A stretch of DNA of 64,000 nt from UBA6168 sp039819485. Its GTDB lineage: Bacteria; Bacteroidota; Bacteroidia; Chitinophagales; Saprospiraceae. The position numbers were made by a program, and so were the translations under genes. The stretch covers positions 6,979-70,978 of the forward strand of contig JBCBRY010000034.1 of the NCBI GenBank assembly GCA_039819485.1, written 5' to 3'. The number at the start of each line of letters is the position of its first letter. Position 1 is the stretch's first letter. Below are positions 9,203-16,395 of the stretch, piece after piece. A model generated the notes under the pieces. That model was not told the origin of the DNA, searched no databases, and saw only the letters and a program-made list of their open reading frames with translations.

Positions 9203-9493
9203 ATGACCATCCAAAAAAAATATGAATTAACCGACGAAGATGTCAACCGAATCATCGAAATGGCGTGGGAAGACCGAACCACATTTGATGCCATTGACCA
9301 ACAGTTCGGAGTGCCCGAAAAAGAGGTAATTAAGTTAATGCGGCAGGAAATGAAACTAAAAAGCTGGAAGATGTGGCGGAAGCGGGTACAGGGCCGGGCG
9401 ACGAAACACCTGGCCAAAAGGGGGTTCTCCGAAGGACGGCATAAATGCTCCCGGCAACGGTCCATATCCAGAAATAAAATCAGCAAAAGATAA
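9203..9493 (+). CDS. TIGR03643/DUF2805 family protein
   Basis: A 96-residue protein starting MTIQKKYELTDEDVNRIIEM. It contains the family core EMAWEDRTTFDAIDQQFG, an HTH-like helical region, and VIKLMRQEMKLKSWKMWRKR, then a basic tail rich in Lys and Arg. The family is found next to cryptochrome/photolyase and SDR genes in many bacteria and may bind nucleic acid, but its function is not established. I chose the ATG at 9203 because the family starts at that Met; an upstream ATG at 9176 is in frame. It is divergent from the photolyase operon. Confidence 0.85.
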   Translation: MTIQKKYELTDEDVNRIIEMAWEDRTTFDAIDQQFGVPEKEVIKLMRQEMKLKSWKMWRKRVQGRATKHLAKRGFSEGRHKCSRQRSISRNKISKR

Positions 9494-9551
9494 CAAGGCC
9501 AAAACACTGAAGAACAACACCTTAAATCACATTCACCAATAAAATCAATAC

Positions 9552-10328
9552 ATGCAAATCAATCGTTTCCTGCCCATTTTTAATTTACTGGGATACATTC
9601 TTGTCATTATAACGAATTACGTGGCTGTCACGCTACCGCTGGCCGGCCGACGTACGGGGGAAGTTTCAGACATGCACCCAAACCTGTTTGCGCCTGCCGG
9701 TTTCACCTTTTCCATCTGGGGAATTATTTATTTGCTGCTGGCGGCATTTATTGTTTTTCAAATAAAAAATACGGGTAAAAAAGTACAGCCGGAATATTTA
9801 AATAAAATAGGCTGGCTATTTTTTATTTCCTGCCTCGCCAATGCCTCCTGGCTATTTGCCTGGCATCATTTAATGTTGGGCCTGTCCTTCCTGATCATGT
9901 TGGTCATCCTTGGTTCCCTGATGGCTATTTATTTAAAATTAAATGTTGGCAAGGTTGAAATTTCCACAAAAGAAAAATTATTGGTGCATGTTCCGTTCAG
10001 CGTTTATCTGGGTTGGATTACAGTGGCAACAATAGCCAACGCCACTGTATTATTTGTAAGCCTTGGCTGGGAGGGCAGTCCGTTTAACCCCCAGTTTTGG
10101 ACCGTACTGATGATCATTGCTGCTATCGCAATTAATTTATTTGCTATTTACAAAAGAAGGGATTATGCATTTGGGCTGGTGGGTGCCTGGGCTCTATATG
10201 GCATTTATTCAAAACGGGTGGCCACTGACAGTTCCATACTGAACGGATCAGTGGAAATAATGGCCTTCACCGGCATTGCTGTCCTGCTCATTTCTATTTT
10301 GATGCAAATATTTATCAAACGCAAATGA
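9552..10328 (+). CDS. TspO/MBR-like multi-pass membrane protein
   Basis: A 258-residue integral membrane protein with about seven hydrophobic segments. The motif LFAPAGFTFSIWGIIYLLLA near residues 45-65 is characteristic of the tryptophan-rich sensory protein group related to TspO/MBR. Related proteins bind tetrapyrroles and respond to light or oxygen, but the extended bacterial branch is not characterised. The setting between photolyase, cryptochrome and a flavoprotein supports a light-linked role. Its 3' end overlaps the convergent DUF429-like gene by 14 bp. Confidence 0.7.
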   Translation: MQINRFLPIFNLLGYILVIITNYVAVTLPLAGRRTGEVSDMHPNLFAPAGFTFSIWGIIYLLLAAFIVFQIKNTGKKVQPEYLNKIGWLFFISCLANASWLFAWHHLMLGLSFLIMLVILGSLMAIYLKLNVGKVEISTKEKLLVHVPFSVYLGWITVATIANATVLFVSLGWEGSPFNPQFWTVLMIIAAIAINLFAIYKRRDYAFGLVGAWALYGIYSKRVATDSSILNGSVEIMAFTGIAVLLISILMQIFIKRK

Positions 10329-10878
10329 CCCCTTCTTTTTGATCACCATATATTGCTGCTTTATTATTTAAAAAACGCCACCCCGACAACCATCCCAGGG
10401 CAGCATCTACCTGGTGCCAGTTCTGTGGCATTTCAAAGAAATCTAAAGGCAATTCTTTTTTTAATATTTCACAAAAAACAGGAATGTCCTTTTTATAATT
10501 TTTATTTTTCGAAAATAAAATGCGCACCAAATGGGCCGGGTATATTTCGTAAAAATCCACGGCCGCAAAGCCTGCTCTCAATTGCATCGCCCGGGCTGTA
10601 AGCCCTCCCAAAAACATCGGGGACATGCCACCTACAGCCTGATCACATTTTCGGTAGAAATAATTTTCTCCATTAGCGAAATACACACCGGGCAGGCTCA
10701 GTGGCGCATCCATAAATATTTTTACCGGTTTAAACGTTAATATATTTTTTTTCAAAAAAGCATCTGCATCTTTCTTTTTTTCACTTTGCAAAAATTGAAG
10801 CTTATTTTCTTTTGCAAAACAAATCACCGTCGTCCCTGCCATTTTTGAACCGTAGTCAATTGCGATGAAATCTGACAT
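10315..10878 (-). CDS. DUF429-like predicted RNase H-fold protein
   Basis: A 187-residue protein starting MSDFIAIDYGSKMAGTTVIC. The IAIDYGSKMAGT start and the later MDAPLSLPGVY and QVDAALGWLSGW segments fit the RNase H-like DUF429 family, in which Asp residues of these motifs form the putative metal site. Its function is unknown; a nuclease role is inferred from the fold. An alternative ATG at 10905 adds nine residues (MPRYLKKKC). It converges on the TspO-like gene, with overlapping 3' ends. Confidence 0.6.
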   Translation of the reverse strand: MSDFIAIDYGSKMAGTTVICFAKENKLQFLQSEKKKDADAFLKKNILTFKPVKIFMDAPLSLPGVYFANGENYFYRKCDQAVGGMSPMFLGGLTARAMQLRAGFAAVDFYEIYPAHLVRILFSKNKNYKKDIPVFCEILKKELPLDFFEMPQNWHQVDAALGWLSGWRFLNNKAAIYGDQKEGVICV

Positions 10879-11107
10879 GCACTTTTTCTTTAAATACCTA
10901 GGCACATAATTACTCAGAAATAATTTTTCCTCCCCCCGCCCCCTCCAGAGAGGGAGCCGTGGGAGGAAGCACGACTGGAAAAAAATCCAATTATTGACTT
11001 TTTAAATTTTCTTTATTTCAAAAAAATAAGTGCCATATGTGCCGAAGTGTATATAAAATTTAATTACGAGATTCTGAACAACCAATTATTAAAATTGTTA
11101 AGCTGCC

Positions 11108-12061
11108 ATGTCCAAACCACAGATCATCATTATTGGCGCTGGTATAGCGGGCATGGCTGCTGCCCGAATGTTGGCCGATGCGAATTACGCACCGTTGGTA
11201 ATCGACAAAGGCAGGGGCATGAGCGGCCGCATGGCGACCCGACGCTGGGACGAGGCAACGTTCGATCACGGCGCTCAGTATTTTTCAGCCCGTACGGACG
11301 AATTCCAAGCATTTGTAGATAATGCTGCCGAGGCAATCAAGCCGTGGATGTCAGTCAGCAGTGGCAGGTTACACCCCAGGTGGATTGGAACGAACGGTAT
11401 GAATAGTATCCCAAAATTATTAGCCAAAAACATCAATGTTTTAAAGAAGAAAAAAGTAACCCGCATAAAACAACTGGAGGACGGATGGCAAGTGCAGACC
11501 GATACCCAGGATGTGTACCAGGCCGAGGCGCTGCTGATCACGATACCGGCGCCGCAGGCCATTCAGCTGTTGGAAAACAGCCAAATCGAACTGCCTGCCA
11601 ATCCACTTCCAACCATCGCCTACCACCCCTGCCTCGTTGTGCTGGCAAAACTGGACCAGCCATCTGGCATTCCCGTCCCCGGCGGGCTGTCAACCAACGG
11701 GGCCGTCGTCAGTTGGATGGCGGACAATTTCAAAAAAGGAATCTCAAAAACACCGGCTGTCACCCTCCATGCCTCGCCGGAATTTAGCACTCAACATTTA
11801 GACGGAGACTTACAAGCTGCCGGACAAGTGATGCTGGAAACTGTTCAGGACATACTGCTGCCCGCCCAGGTGACGGACTGGAAAGTACACCGCTGGCGGT
11901 ACAGCTTGTGTTACCAAAGACATAACGAGCCATTTTGGCCGGCCGGCACAAAATTTCCGTTGTTATTTGGGGGAGATGGATTTGGAGAAACAGCGAATGT
12001 AGAAGGAGCCTTTCTTTCCGGAAAAACAATGGCAAAAAAAGTGTTGGAACGATTGGATTAG
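11108..12061 (+). CDS. Renalase-like FAD-dependent amine oxidoreductase
   Basis: A 317-residue flavoprotein. The dinucleotide-binding motif GAGIAGMAAARML sits at residues 10-22, followed by a GRMATRRWDEATFDHGAQYFSAR segment typical of the renalase group of NAD(P)/FAD oxidoreductases, and a C-terminal FAD-contact region (PLLFGGDGFGETANVEGAFLSG). Renalase-type enzymes oxidise isomeric dihydronicotinamides. Genes of this type often neighbour cryptochromes. The stop codon overlaps that of the convergent photolyase/cryptochrome gene by 4 bp. Confidence 0.85.
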   Translation: MSKPQIIIIGAGIAGMAAARMLADANYAPLVIDKGRGMSGRMATRRWDEATFDHGAQYFSARTDEFQAFVDNAAEAIKPWMSVSSGRLHPRWIGTNGMNSIPKLLAKNINVLKKKKVTRIKQLEDGWQVQTDTQDVYQAEALLITIPAPQAIQLLENSQIELPANPLPTIAYHPCLVVLAKLDQPSGIPVPGGLSTNGAVVSWMADNFKKGISKTPAVTLHASPEFSTQHLDGDLQAAGQVMLETVQDILLPAQVTDWKVHRWRYSLCYQRHNEPFWPAGTKFPLLFGGDGFGETANVEGAFLSGKTMAKKVLERLD

Positions 12062-13557
12062 CCCTTTGTTCCAGCCCAGGCCTCGCGGTCTGCGACCGTG
12101 TGTTTCTTCAAAATCCTCACATTTTCGAGTATTACCTGTTCTTTGTCCCTCATGCCCCACATGATCTTGCGTGCCTTTCGGTGAGCCGCCTCCAGGTCAA
12201 TGATCGGTGCGGGATAATCTTTTCCAATGACGAAATGATACATTGTTTGCTCCATGACGGTCATCTTCCACGGCTCATGGATGAAGGTATCGGGAATGGC
12301 ATTTAGTTCAGGCACCCATTTTTTGATAAAATCCCCGTTTGGATCGTTTTTTTGTGATTGCCGCACCGGGTTGTAAATGCGCACGGTATTGATGCCTGTG
12401 ACTCCTGCCTGCATTTGCCATTGTGGGTAATGGATCCCCGGTTCAAAATCGAGGAAGAGTTTGGCCAGCCACTCGGCACCGGGTTGCCAGGGTTGCCAAA
12501 GCAAATGGGTAAAAAAAGAAGCGAGCATGGCCCGCATGCGGAAATTGACCCAACCAGTGGCTACCAGGCAGCGCATGCAAGCATCTACCAAGGGAAAACC
12601 CGTCTGGCCGTGTTTCCACTTTTCAACAAGCTGCCGGTCAAAGGTTTTCTTCAACTGGTCGTAGCCCCGGTTGACATTTTCGAATTCCATGCGGTCTTCC
12701 GATTCGAATTTTTGGATGAAATGCGCCTGCCAGCGCAGCCTTGCCTTGAAATTGGCAAATTGGAACTTGTACCGACCTTGCTGTCCTGCCCGGATAGCTG
12801 CCTGCCAGACTTGCCGGATGCTCAAACAACCCCATGCCAGGTAGGGCGACAAACGGCTGCAACCACGCCGGCTGGCTGCGGGTTTGGAAATGCTCCGCTG
12901 ATAATTTTTGATGCGGTCCCCGAAAAAATTGTTGAGGTAGGAACGGGCGTAGGACTCGCCACCTGGCTGGAAATTGGGATTGTTTTCGAAGATCAGTTTG
13001 GAGGTCTTTTCTAAGGGAAGTTTTAGCAAGTTTTTAAAACTTGTTAAATCAGGGGGCGACGGCCAGTTTTTCCAATTGACCTGATGCTGCGGGACAGTCA
13101 TGAAATTGTACCAATGCTCGCGCCAACCATCCCGATTTTGTGCGCCCCGCAAAACGCCGTTGGCAACGCTTTCCTTCCAACAGATGTTCCGTTTTCTACA
13201 ATAGCCCGCTACCGCTTTGTCCCGGTCAAAAGTGATTTTGAGGCCAGTTTCCTGATAGGAGAAAATTTTTTTAATATCAAAATGGCCAGACAATCTTTCC
13301 AGCAACGGCAACATTTCTTCCTGAAATAACTCTACCTCCAAACCAAACTCCTTCAATTGCCGGTTCATATCCTGCAACGACTGCCAAACAAACCGCCAAT
13401 GCCGCTCGTCATACTGCGGAGCCGCCATGACGGATGGCTCAAACGTGTACAACAGCAAAACGGGCAACCCCTCCGACCCCGCCAACGCCAACGGCTCATG
13501 GTCGCGCAAACGCAAATCACGTTTGAACCAGACGATATTGATGGCTGGCTGTTTCAA
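12058..13557 (-). CDS. Cryptochrome/DNA photolyase, FAD-binding
   Basis: A 499-residue member of the classical photolyase/cryptochrome superfamily. The N-terminal antenna domain starts INIVWFKRDLRLRDHEPL. The FAD-binding helical domain includes GGESYARSYLNNFF, SRLSPYLAWGCLS, the TGFPLVDACMRCLVATGWVNFRMR core and HYPQWQMQAGVTGINTVRIYNPV. These motifs are complete, so FAD binding is expected. Whether it repairs DNA or signals cannot be decided from sequence alone. It is a different fold branch from the FeS photolyase at 7391-8920. The hairpin at 13563-13696 lies directly upstream of its ATG. Confidence 0.9.
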   Translation of the reverse strand: MKQPAINIVWFKRDLRLRDHEPLALAGSEGLPVLLLYTFEPSVMAAPQYDERHWRFVWQSLQDMNRQLKEFGLEVELFQEEMLPLLERLSGHFDIKKIFSYQETGLKITFDRDKAVAGYCRKRNICWKESVANGVLRGAQNRDGWREHWYNFMTVPQHQVNWKNWPSPPDLTSFKNLLKLPLEKTSKLIFENNPNFQPGGESYARSYLNNFFGDRIKNYQRSISKPAASRRGCSRLSPYLAWGCLSIRQVWQAAIRAGQQGRYKFQFANFKARLRWQAHFIQKFESEDRMEFENVNRGYDQLKKTFDRQLVEKWKHGQTGFPLVDACMRCLVATGWVNFRMRAMLASFFTHLLWQPWQPGAEWLAKLFLDFEPGIHYPQWQMQAGVTGINTVRIYNPVRQSQKNDPNGDFIKKWVPELNAIPDTFIHEPWKMTVMEQTMYHFVIGKDYPAPIIDLEAAHRKARKIMWGMRDKEQVILENVRILKKHTVADREAWAGTKG

Positions 13558-13562
13558 AAAAT

Positions 13563-13696
13563 TGAAAAGGTAGAATGAAGAATGAGAATGAAAAATGAAG
13601 AATGAAAAATAGAGGATGTTAATGAACCATCAACGCTCTTCATTTTTCATTCTTCATTCTACCTTTTTAATTCTTCATTTTTCATTCTTCATTTTC
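13563..13696. repeat. Three-armed word-repeat hairpin (AATGAAG words)
   Basis: The left arm 13563-13612 repeats AATGAAGAATGA-type words, and 13637-13670 is its near-perfect reverse complement over about 35 nt. A third copy of the complementary arm follows at 13669-13696. The stop codon of the small gene at 13689-13862 is inside this third arm, and the cryptochrome ATG is 5 bp beyond the left arm. The same words form the hairpin at 36602-36676. Confidence 0.85.
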
Positions 13697-13862
13697 CATT
13701 CCTAATCGCCTCAATTTTATCCATAATAGCTTCCGCCTCCTGCAGTTTAGCGGCATAGGCACGGAGGTCGCCGCTGCGCTGGATGTCGCGGGCTTCTTCC
13801 ATCATGATGCGGTACTCTTGTTCGAGTCTTTTGGTCGGGTTCTTTTTGAATAATCCAAACAT
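13689..13862 (-). CDS. Lacal_2735/DUF6435-like small protein
   Basis: A 57-residue protein starting MFGLFKKNPTKRLEQEYR, followed by MEEARDIQRSGDLRAYAA and an alpha-helical end. This is the pattern of the Lacal_2735 (DUF6435) family, small helical proteins of unknown function in marine Bacteroidota and others. The last codons and the stop lie within a word-repeat hairpin, so the C-terminus (AIRNGK) may have been shaped by that element. It lies between SDR and cryptochrome on the same strand and may belong to the light-response island. Confidence 0.75.
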   Translation of the reverse strand: MFGLFKKNPTKRLEQEYRIMMEEARDIQRSGDLRAYAAKLQEAEAIMDKIEAIRNGK

Positions 13863-13933
13863 GGTAAAAAATGGTTAGAAGGTTGAAAGGCCAAATGGCC
13901 AAAAAAGCCATTTAATCAAACAACCGTTTTAAA

Positions 13934-14641
13934 TTAAACTTTCAAAGTGGACATACCTCCATCAACGCCGAGGACCTGGCCGGTGATCCAACTGCTGTTT
14001 TCCGAAAGGAGAAAATAGGCAAGGGAGGCGATGTCATCGGGCGTACCCACTCGTTTCAGGGGATGACGCTGGGCCGAAGCTTCGGTTTTTTCCGGCGTTG
14101 CCAGCAGGCGTGCGGCCATTGGCGTATCAGTCAGGGAAGGGGCGATACAATTGACCCGCATTTTGGGAGCCCACTCTGCCGCCAGCGACCTCGTCAGTCC
14201 CTCCACTGCCCCTTTGGCGGCGGCCACCGATGCGTGAAACGGCATTCCCTGCCCGACGGCCACCGTACTGAAAAGCACCACTGAGGCCGGTTCTTCAGCT
14301 TTTTTTAAAGCCCTTTGAGCAGCTTGCATGACCTTTACCGCTCCTATGACGTTGATATTAAAATCTTCTAAAAATGCAGCCGGCTTCAGTGAACGAAAGG
14401 GTTTCAGATTGATACTGCCCGGACAGTAAGCCAAACCATCGATCACTTCGGGCAGTTCATCCTTTTCGATTTCATCCACGAGCATATCTTTTCTAAGATG
14501 GGCAACATTCGGCAGGCCGGCCAGTACCTCTGACGTCCTGGAAATCACCGTTACCCGATGTCCTTCCTTACTCAGCTTCTTCACCAGCGAAAGGCCAATT
14601 CCTGAGCTTCCGCCAACGATTACATAGTTTTTATTCGACAT
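13934..14641 (-). CDS. Short-chain dehydrogenase/reductase lacking the catalytic Tyr
   Basis: A 235-residue SDR fold protein. The NAD(P) motif GGSSGIG is at residues 9-15, the NNAG-equivalent is AYCPGSINLKP, and the Ser region is VVLFSTVAVGQGMPFHASVAAAKGAVEGL. The active-site YxxxK of classical SDRs reads VAAAK here: the Lys is present, but the Tyr position holds Val. The C-terminus ends GQVLGVDGGMSTLKV as usual. SDRs with this HASVAAAKGA signature occur beside cryptochromes. It may be a binding protein or use another residue for catalysis. Confidence 0.85.
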   Translation of the reverse strand: MSNKNYVIVGGSSGIGLSLVKKLSKEGHRVTVISRTSEVLAGLPNVAHLRKDMLVDEIEKDELPEVIDGLAYCPGSINLKPFRSLKPAAFLEDFNINVIGAVKVMQAAQRALKKAEEPASVVLFSTVAVGQGMPFHASVAAAKGAVEGLTRSLAAEWAPKMRVNCIAPSLTDTPMAARLLATPEKTEASAQRHPLKRVGTPDDIASLAYFLLSENSSWITGQVLGVDGGMSTLKV

Positions 14642-14643
14642 TA

Positions 14644-14925
14644 TTATGGTTTTTTTAGAAAATTTGCGTCCTTGATGCAGGCACAGACCGACAATATCAG
14701 GTGGTTTTCAGGCCGGTATCCGCCGCAATCGGCAGGTAAAACAAGAGGGAATGGAAGTGGTTCATGAAAATTGACCTCTCCTGCGACAGATTCTTTTGCA
14801 GGCTTGAAATCGGAATTTAGCCTACCTTCGGTTTTCTTTGCAAGTAGAGCAGGTACATCGAGCGGTATTATGTCTGGCGCAATTCCTAATCCATCAAAAA
14901 GAACTGACAAAATACTAAAACACAT
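14644..14925 (-). CDS. Possible small protein upstream of the SDR gene
   Basis: A frame of 93 codons (starting MCFSILSVLFDGLGIAPDI) ends 2 bp before the SDR ATG, a spacing seen in coupled genes. The composition looks protein-like (PLPFPLVLPADCGGYRPENH), but I do not recognise any family. The alternative is that the 330-bp gap between SDR and FecR is simply non-coding. Confidence 0.25.
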   Translation of the reverse strand: MCFSILSVLFDGLGIAPDIIPLDVPALLAKKTEGRLNSDFKPAKESVAGEVNFHEPLPFPLVLPADCGGYRPENHLILSVCACIKDANFLKKP

Positions 14926-14970
14926 AGGGGTGCAGTTGAAATAGCCGCATCTGTTAGTTGAAAAAAGTAT

Positions 14971-16029
14971 ATGCATGTGAAAGACTTTGACCAATATTCG
15001 GAACTGATCGCCAAATTTTTGGCCGGCGAGAGCTCGCTGGATGAAAAAGAGGCGTTGTTTGCCTGGACGAAAGAGGACCAGGCCAACCATGCGTTCTTTG
15101 AAGAGTTGGAGCAAGTATGGCACATGACCAAAGGAGCTGAATCCTCCCCATTTGAGGCTGACCTTGACGATGCCTGGAATCGAATAGAACAGTCCACTGT
15201 TCCCAGTACGCAGACTGCCGTCCTAAATGATCGGCCCCATCCCGATTTGCAGCCATCGGCGAAAGTGATTCCATTGTCAAGAAAAATCATGCGCTGGAGC
15301 ATTGCGGCGGCTATATTTTTTGCAGCGGGTTTTGGGTTGTGGTGGACCATGCAGGCACCTGCGGAACCGGTCTTGGTTCAGGTGCAGACTTCCGATAATG
15401 AAAAAAAGGTATTCGTTTTGCCGGACCAGACAAAAGTCTGGTTGAACGAAAACTCGACGCTGGCCTATTTCGAAGATTTTACCAAAAGAAATGTGGAGCT
15501 GGAAGGGGAAGCTTTTTTCGACGTGGAACGGATGGAGGAAAGTCCTTTCAAGATCAGTAGTGGCGAGGCCGTCACGACGGTACTTGGCACCTCTTTCAAC
15601 GTGCGCGCCTATCCCAAAGAGGAACGGATAGAAGTGACGGTAGAGGAGGGAAGAGTGGAGCTGGCAGTTGCAGAAGAAACCGCCAAACGGGTTGAGTTGT
15701 CAGAAGGCACTTCAGGTGTTGTTTATAAAGCTGAAAAAAAAGTAGAACAGGTGGACGAGGCCCTGAACAATGCAGCGGCCTGGAAAACAGCAAAGCTGGA
15801 TTTCGATGACGTTTTGATGCGGGATGTCATCCTCACGCTGGAGCGTTACTTCGGAACAGAGATTAAAGTTTCGAACGAAATGATCTACGAGTGCTATTTT
15901 AGCTCTCCCTTTGACCAGCCGGAACTGGAAGACATCCTTGGAATTGCCGGAGCGACCATTGGTTTCAAGTTTGAAAAAGAAGGTGATGCGTACCTGCTTG
16001 TAGGTGATGGCTGTCAGCCTTCGAATTAG
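14971..16029 (+). CDS. FecR-family anti-sigma factor
   Basis: A 352-residue inner-membrane protein. The N-terminal cytoplasmic domain (YSELIAKFLAGESSLDEKEAL) would bind an ECF sigma factor. One membrane helix lies at about 106-126 (MRWSIAAAIFFAAGFGLWW). The periplasmic FecR domain follows (VFVLPDQTKVWLNENSTLAY, then TTVLGTSFNVRAYP). The C-terminal DUF4974 domain begins near 275 (LDFDDVLMRDVILTLERYFG). It relays a signal from an outer-membrane receptor to a sigma factor. No sigma gene lies directly upstream; the only candidate in view is 7.7 kb away at 6753-7292. Confidence 0.92.
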   Translation: MHVKDFDQYSELIAKFLAGESSLDEKEALFAWTKEDQANHAFFEELEQVWHMTKGAESSPFEADLDDAWNRIEQSTVPSTQTAVLNDRPHPDLQPSAKVIPLSRKIMRWSIAAAIFFAAGFGLWWTMQAPAEPVLVQVQTSDNEKKVFVLPDQTKVWLNENSTLAYFEDFTKRNVELEGEAFFDVERMEESPFKISSGEAVTTVLGTSFNVRAYPKEERIEVTVEEGRVELAVAEETAKRVELSEGTSGVVYKAEKKVEQVDEALNNAAAWKTAKLDFDDVLMRDVILTLERYFGTEIKVSNEMIYECYFSSPFDQPELEDILGIAGATIGFKFEKEGDAYLLVGDGCQPSN

Positions 16030-16395
16030 ATCAGGTGCTGATTTTAGTTGATAAAAGTTCGTCAGCAAGTTTATTGAAACAACAAATGTCCCAATAAGCA
16101 ACTTTCTAAAACCTTAAATCAACCTCTTAAAACCTCCCTGGCCTCAATCCCACTGACCCGTAAAATTTTTGCCTATTCACATCAGACCTTGCCACTTTTA
16201 TCCGTTAATACATACCATTTGCAAGGCAAACACAGGACTATTTAATTGTTGATTGTTAGTTGTTGACTGCTTGTTTTAATTTGGCAGCCAAGTCCAGTTG
16301 CCGATCATTCCTTCCAACAATTAACATCAACCTGAGCGAAGTGAAATCCCGTACCTTTAGATCGGGAAATCGACAATAAATCTGACTATCGTTTT
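16030..16395. other. Intergenic region with weak hairpin and dispersed motif
   Basis: No gene is visible. A GTTAGTTGTTG stretch near 16256 can pair with CAACAATTAAC near 16316. At 16331-16380 lies a motif shared with 19652-19702 (described separately). Confidence 0.4.
16331..16374 (+). repeat. Dispersed motif, copy A (GAGCGAAGTGAAATCCCG)
   Basis: GAGCGAAGTGAAATCCCG, a 10-nt spacer, then ATCGGGAAATCGAC. TCCCG and CGGGA form a small stem. A closely similar block is found at 19656-19698, and both precede genes of the same surface locus. This copy ends about 22 bp before the STN protein ATG. Confidence 0.6.

Noticed and set aside
14644..15123. 159-codon minus frame overlapping FecR
   Set aside because: Its first part is antisense to FecR codons; only the part from 14925 is kept as a weak candidate.
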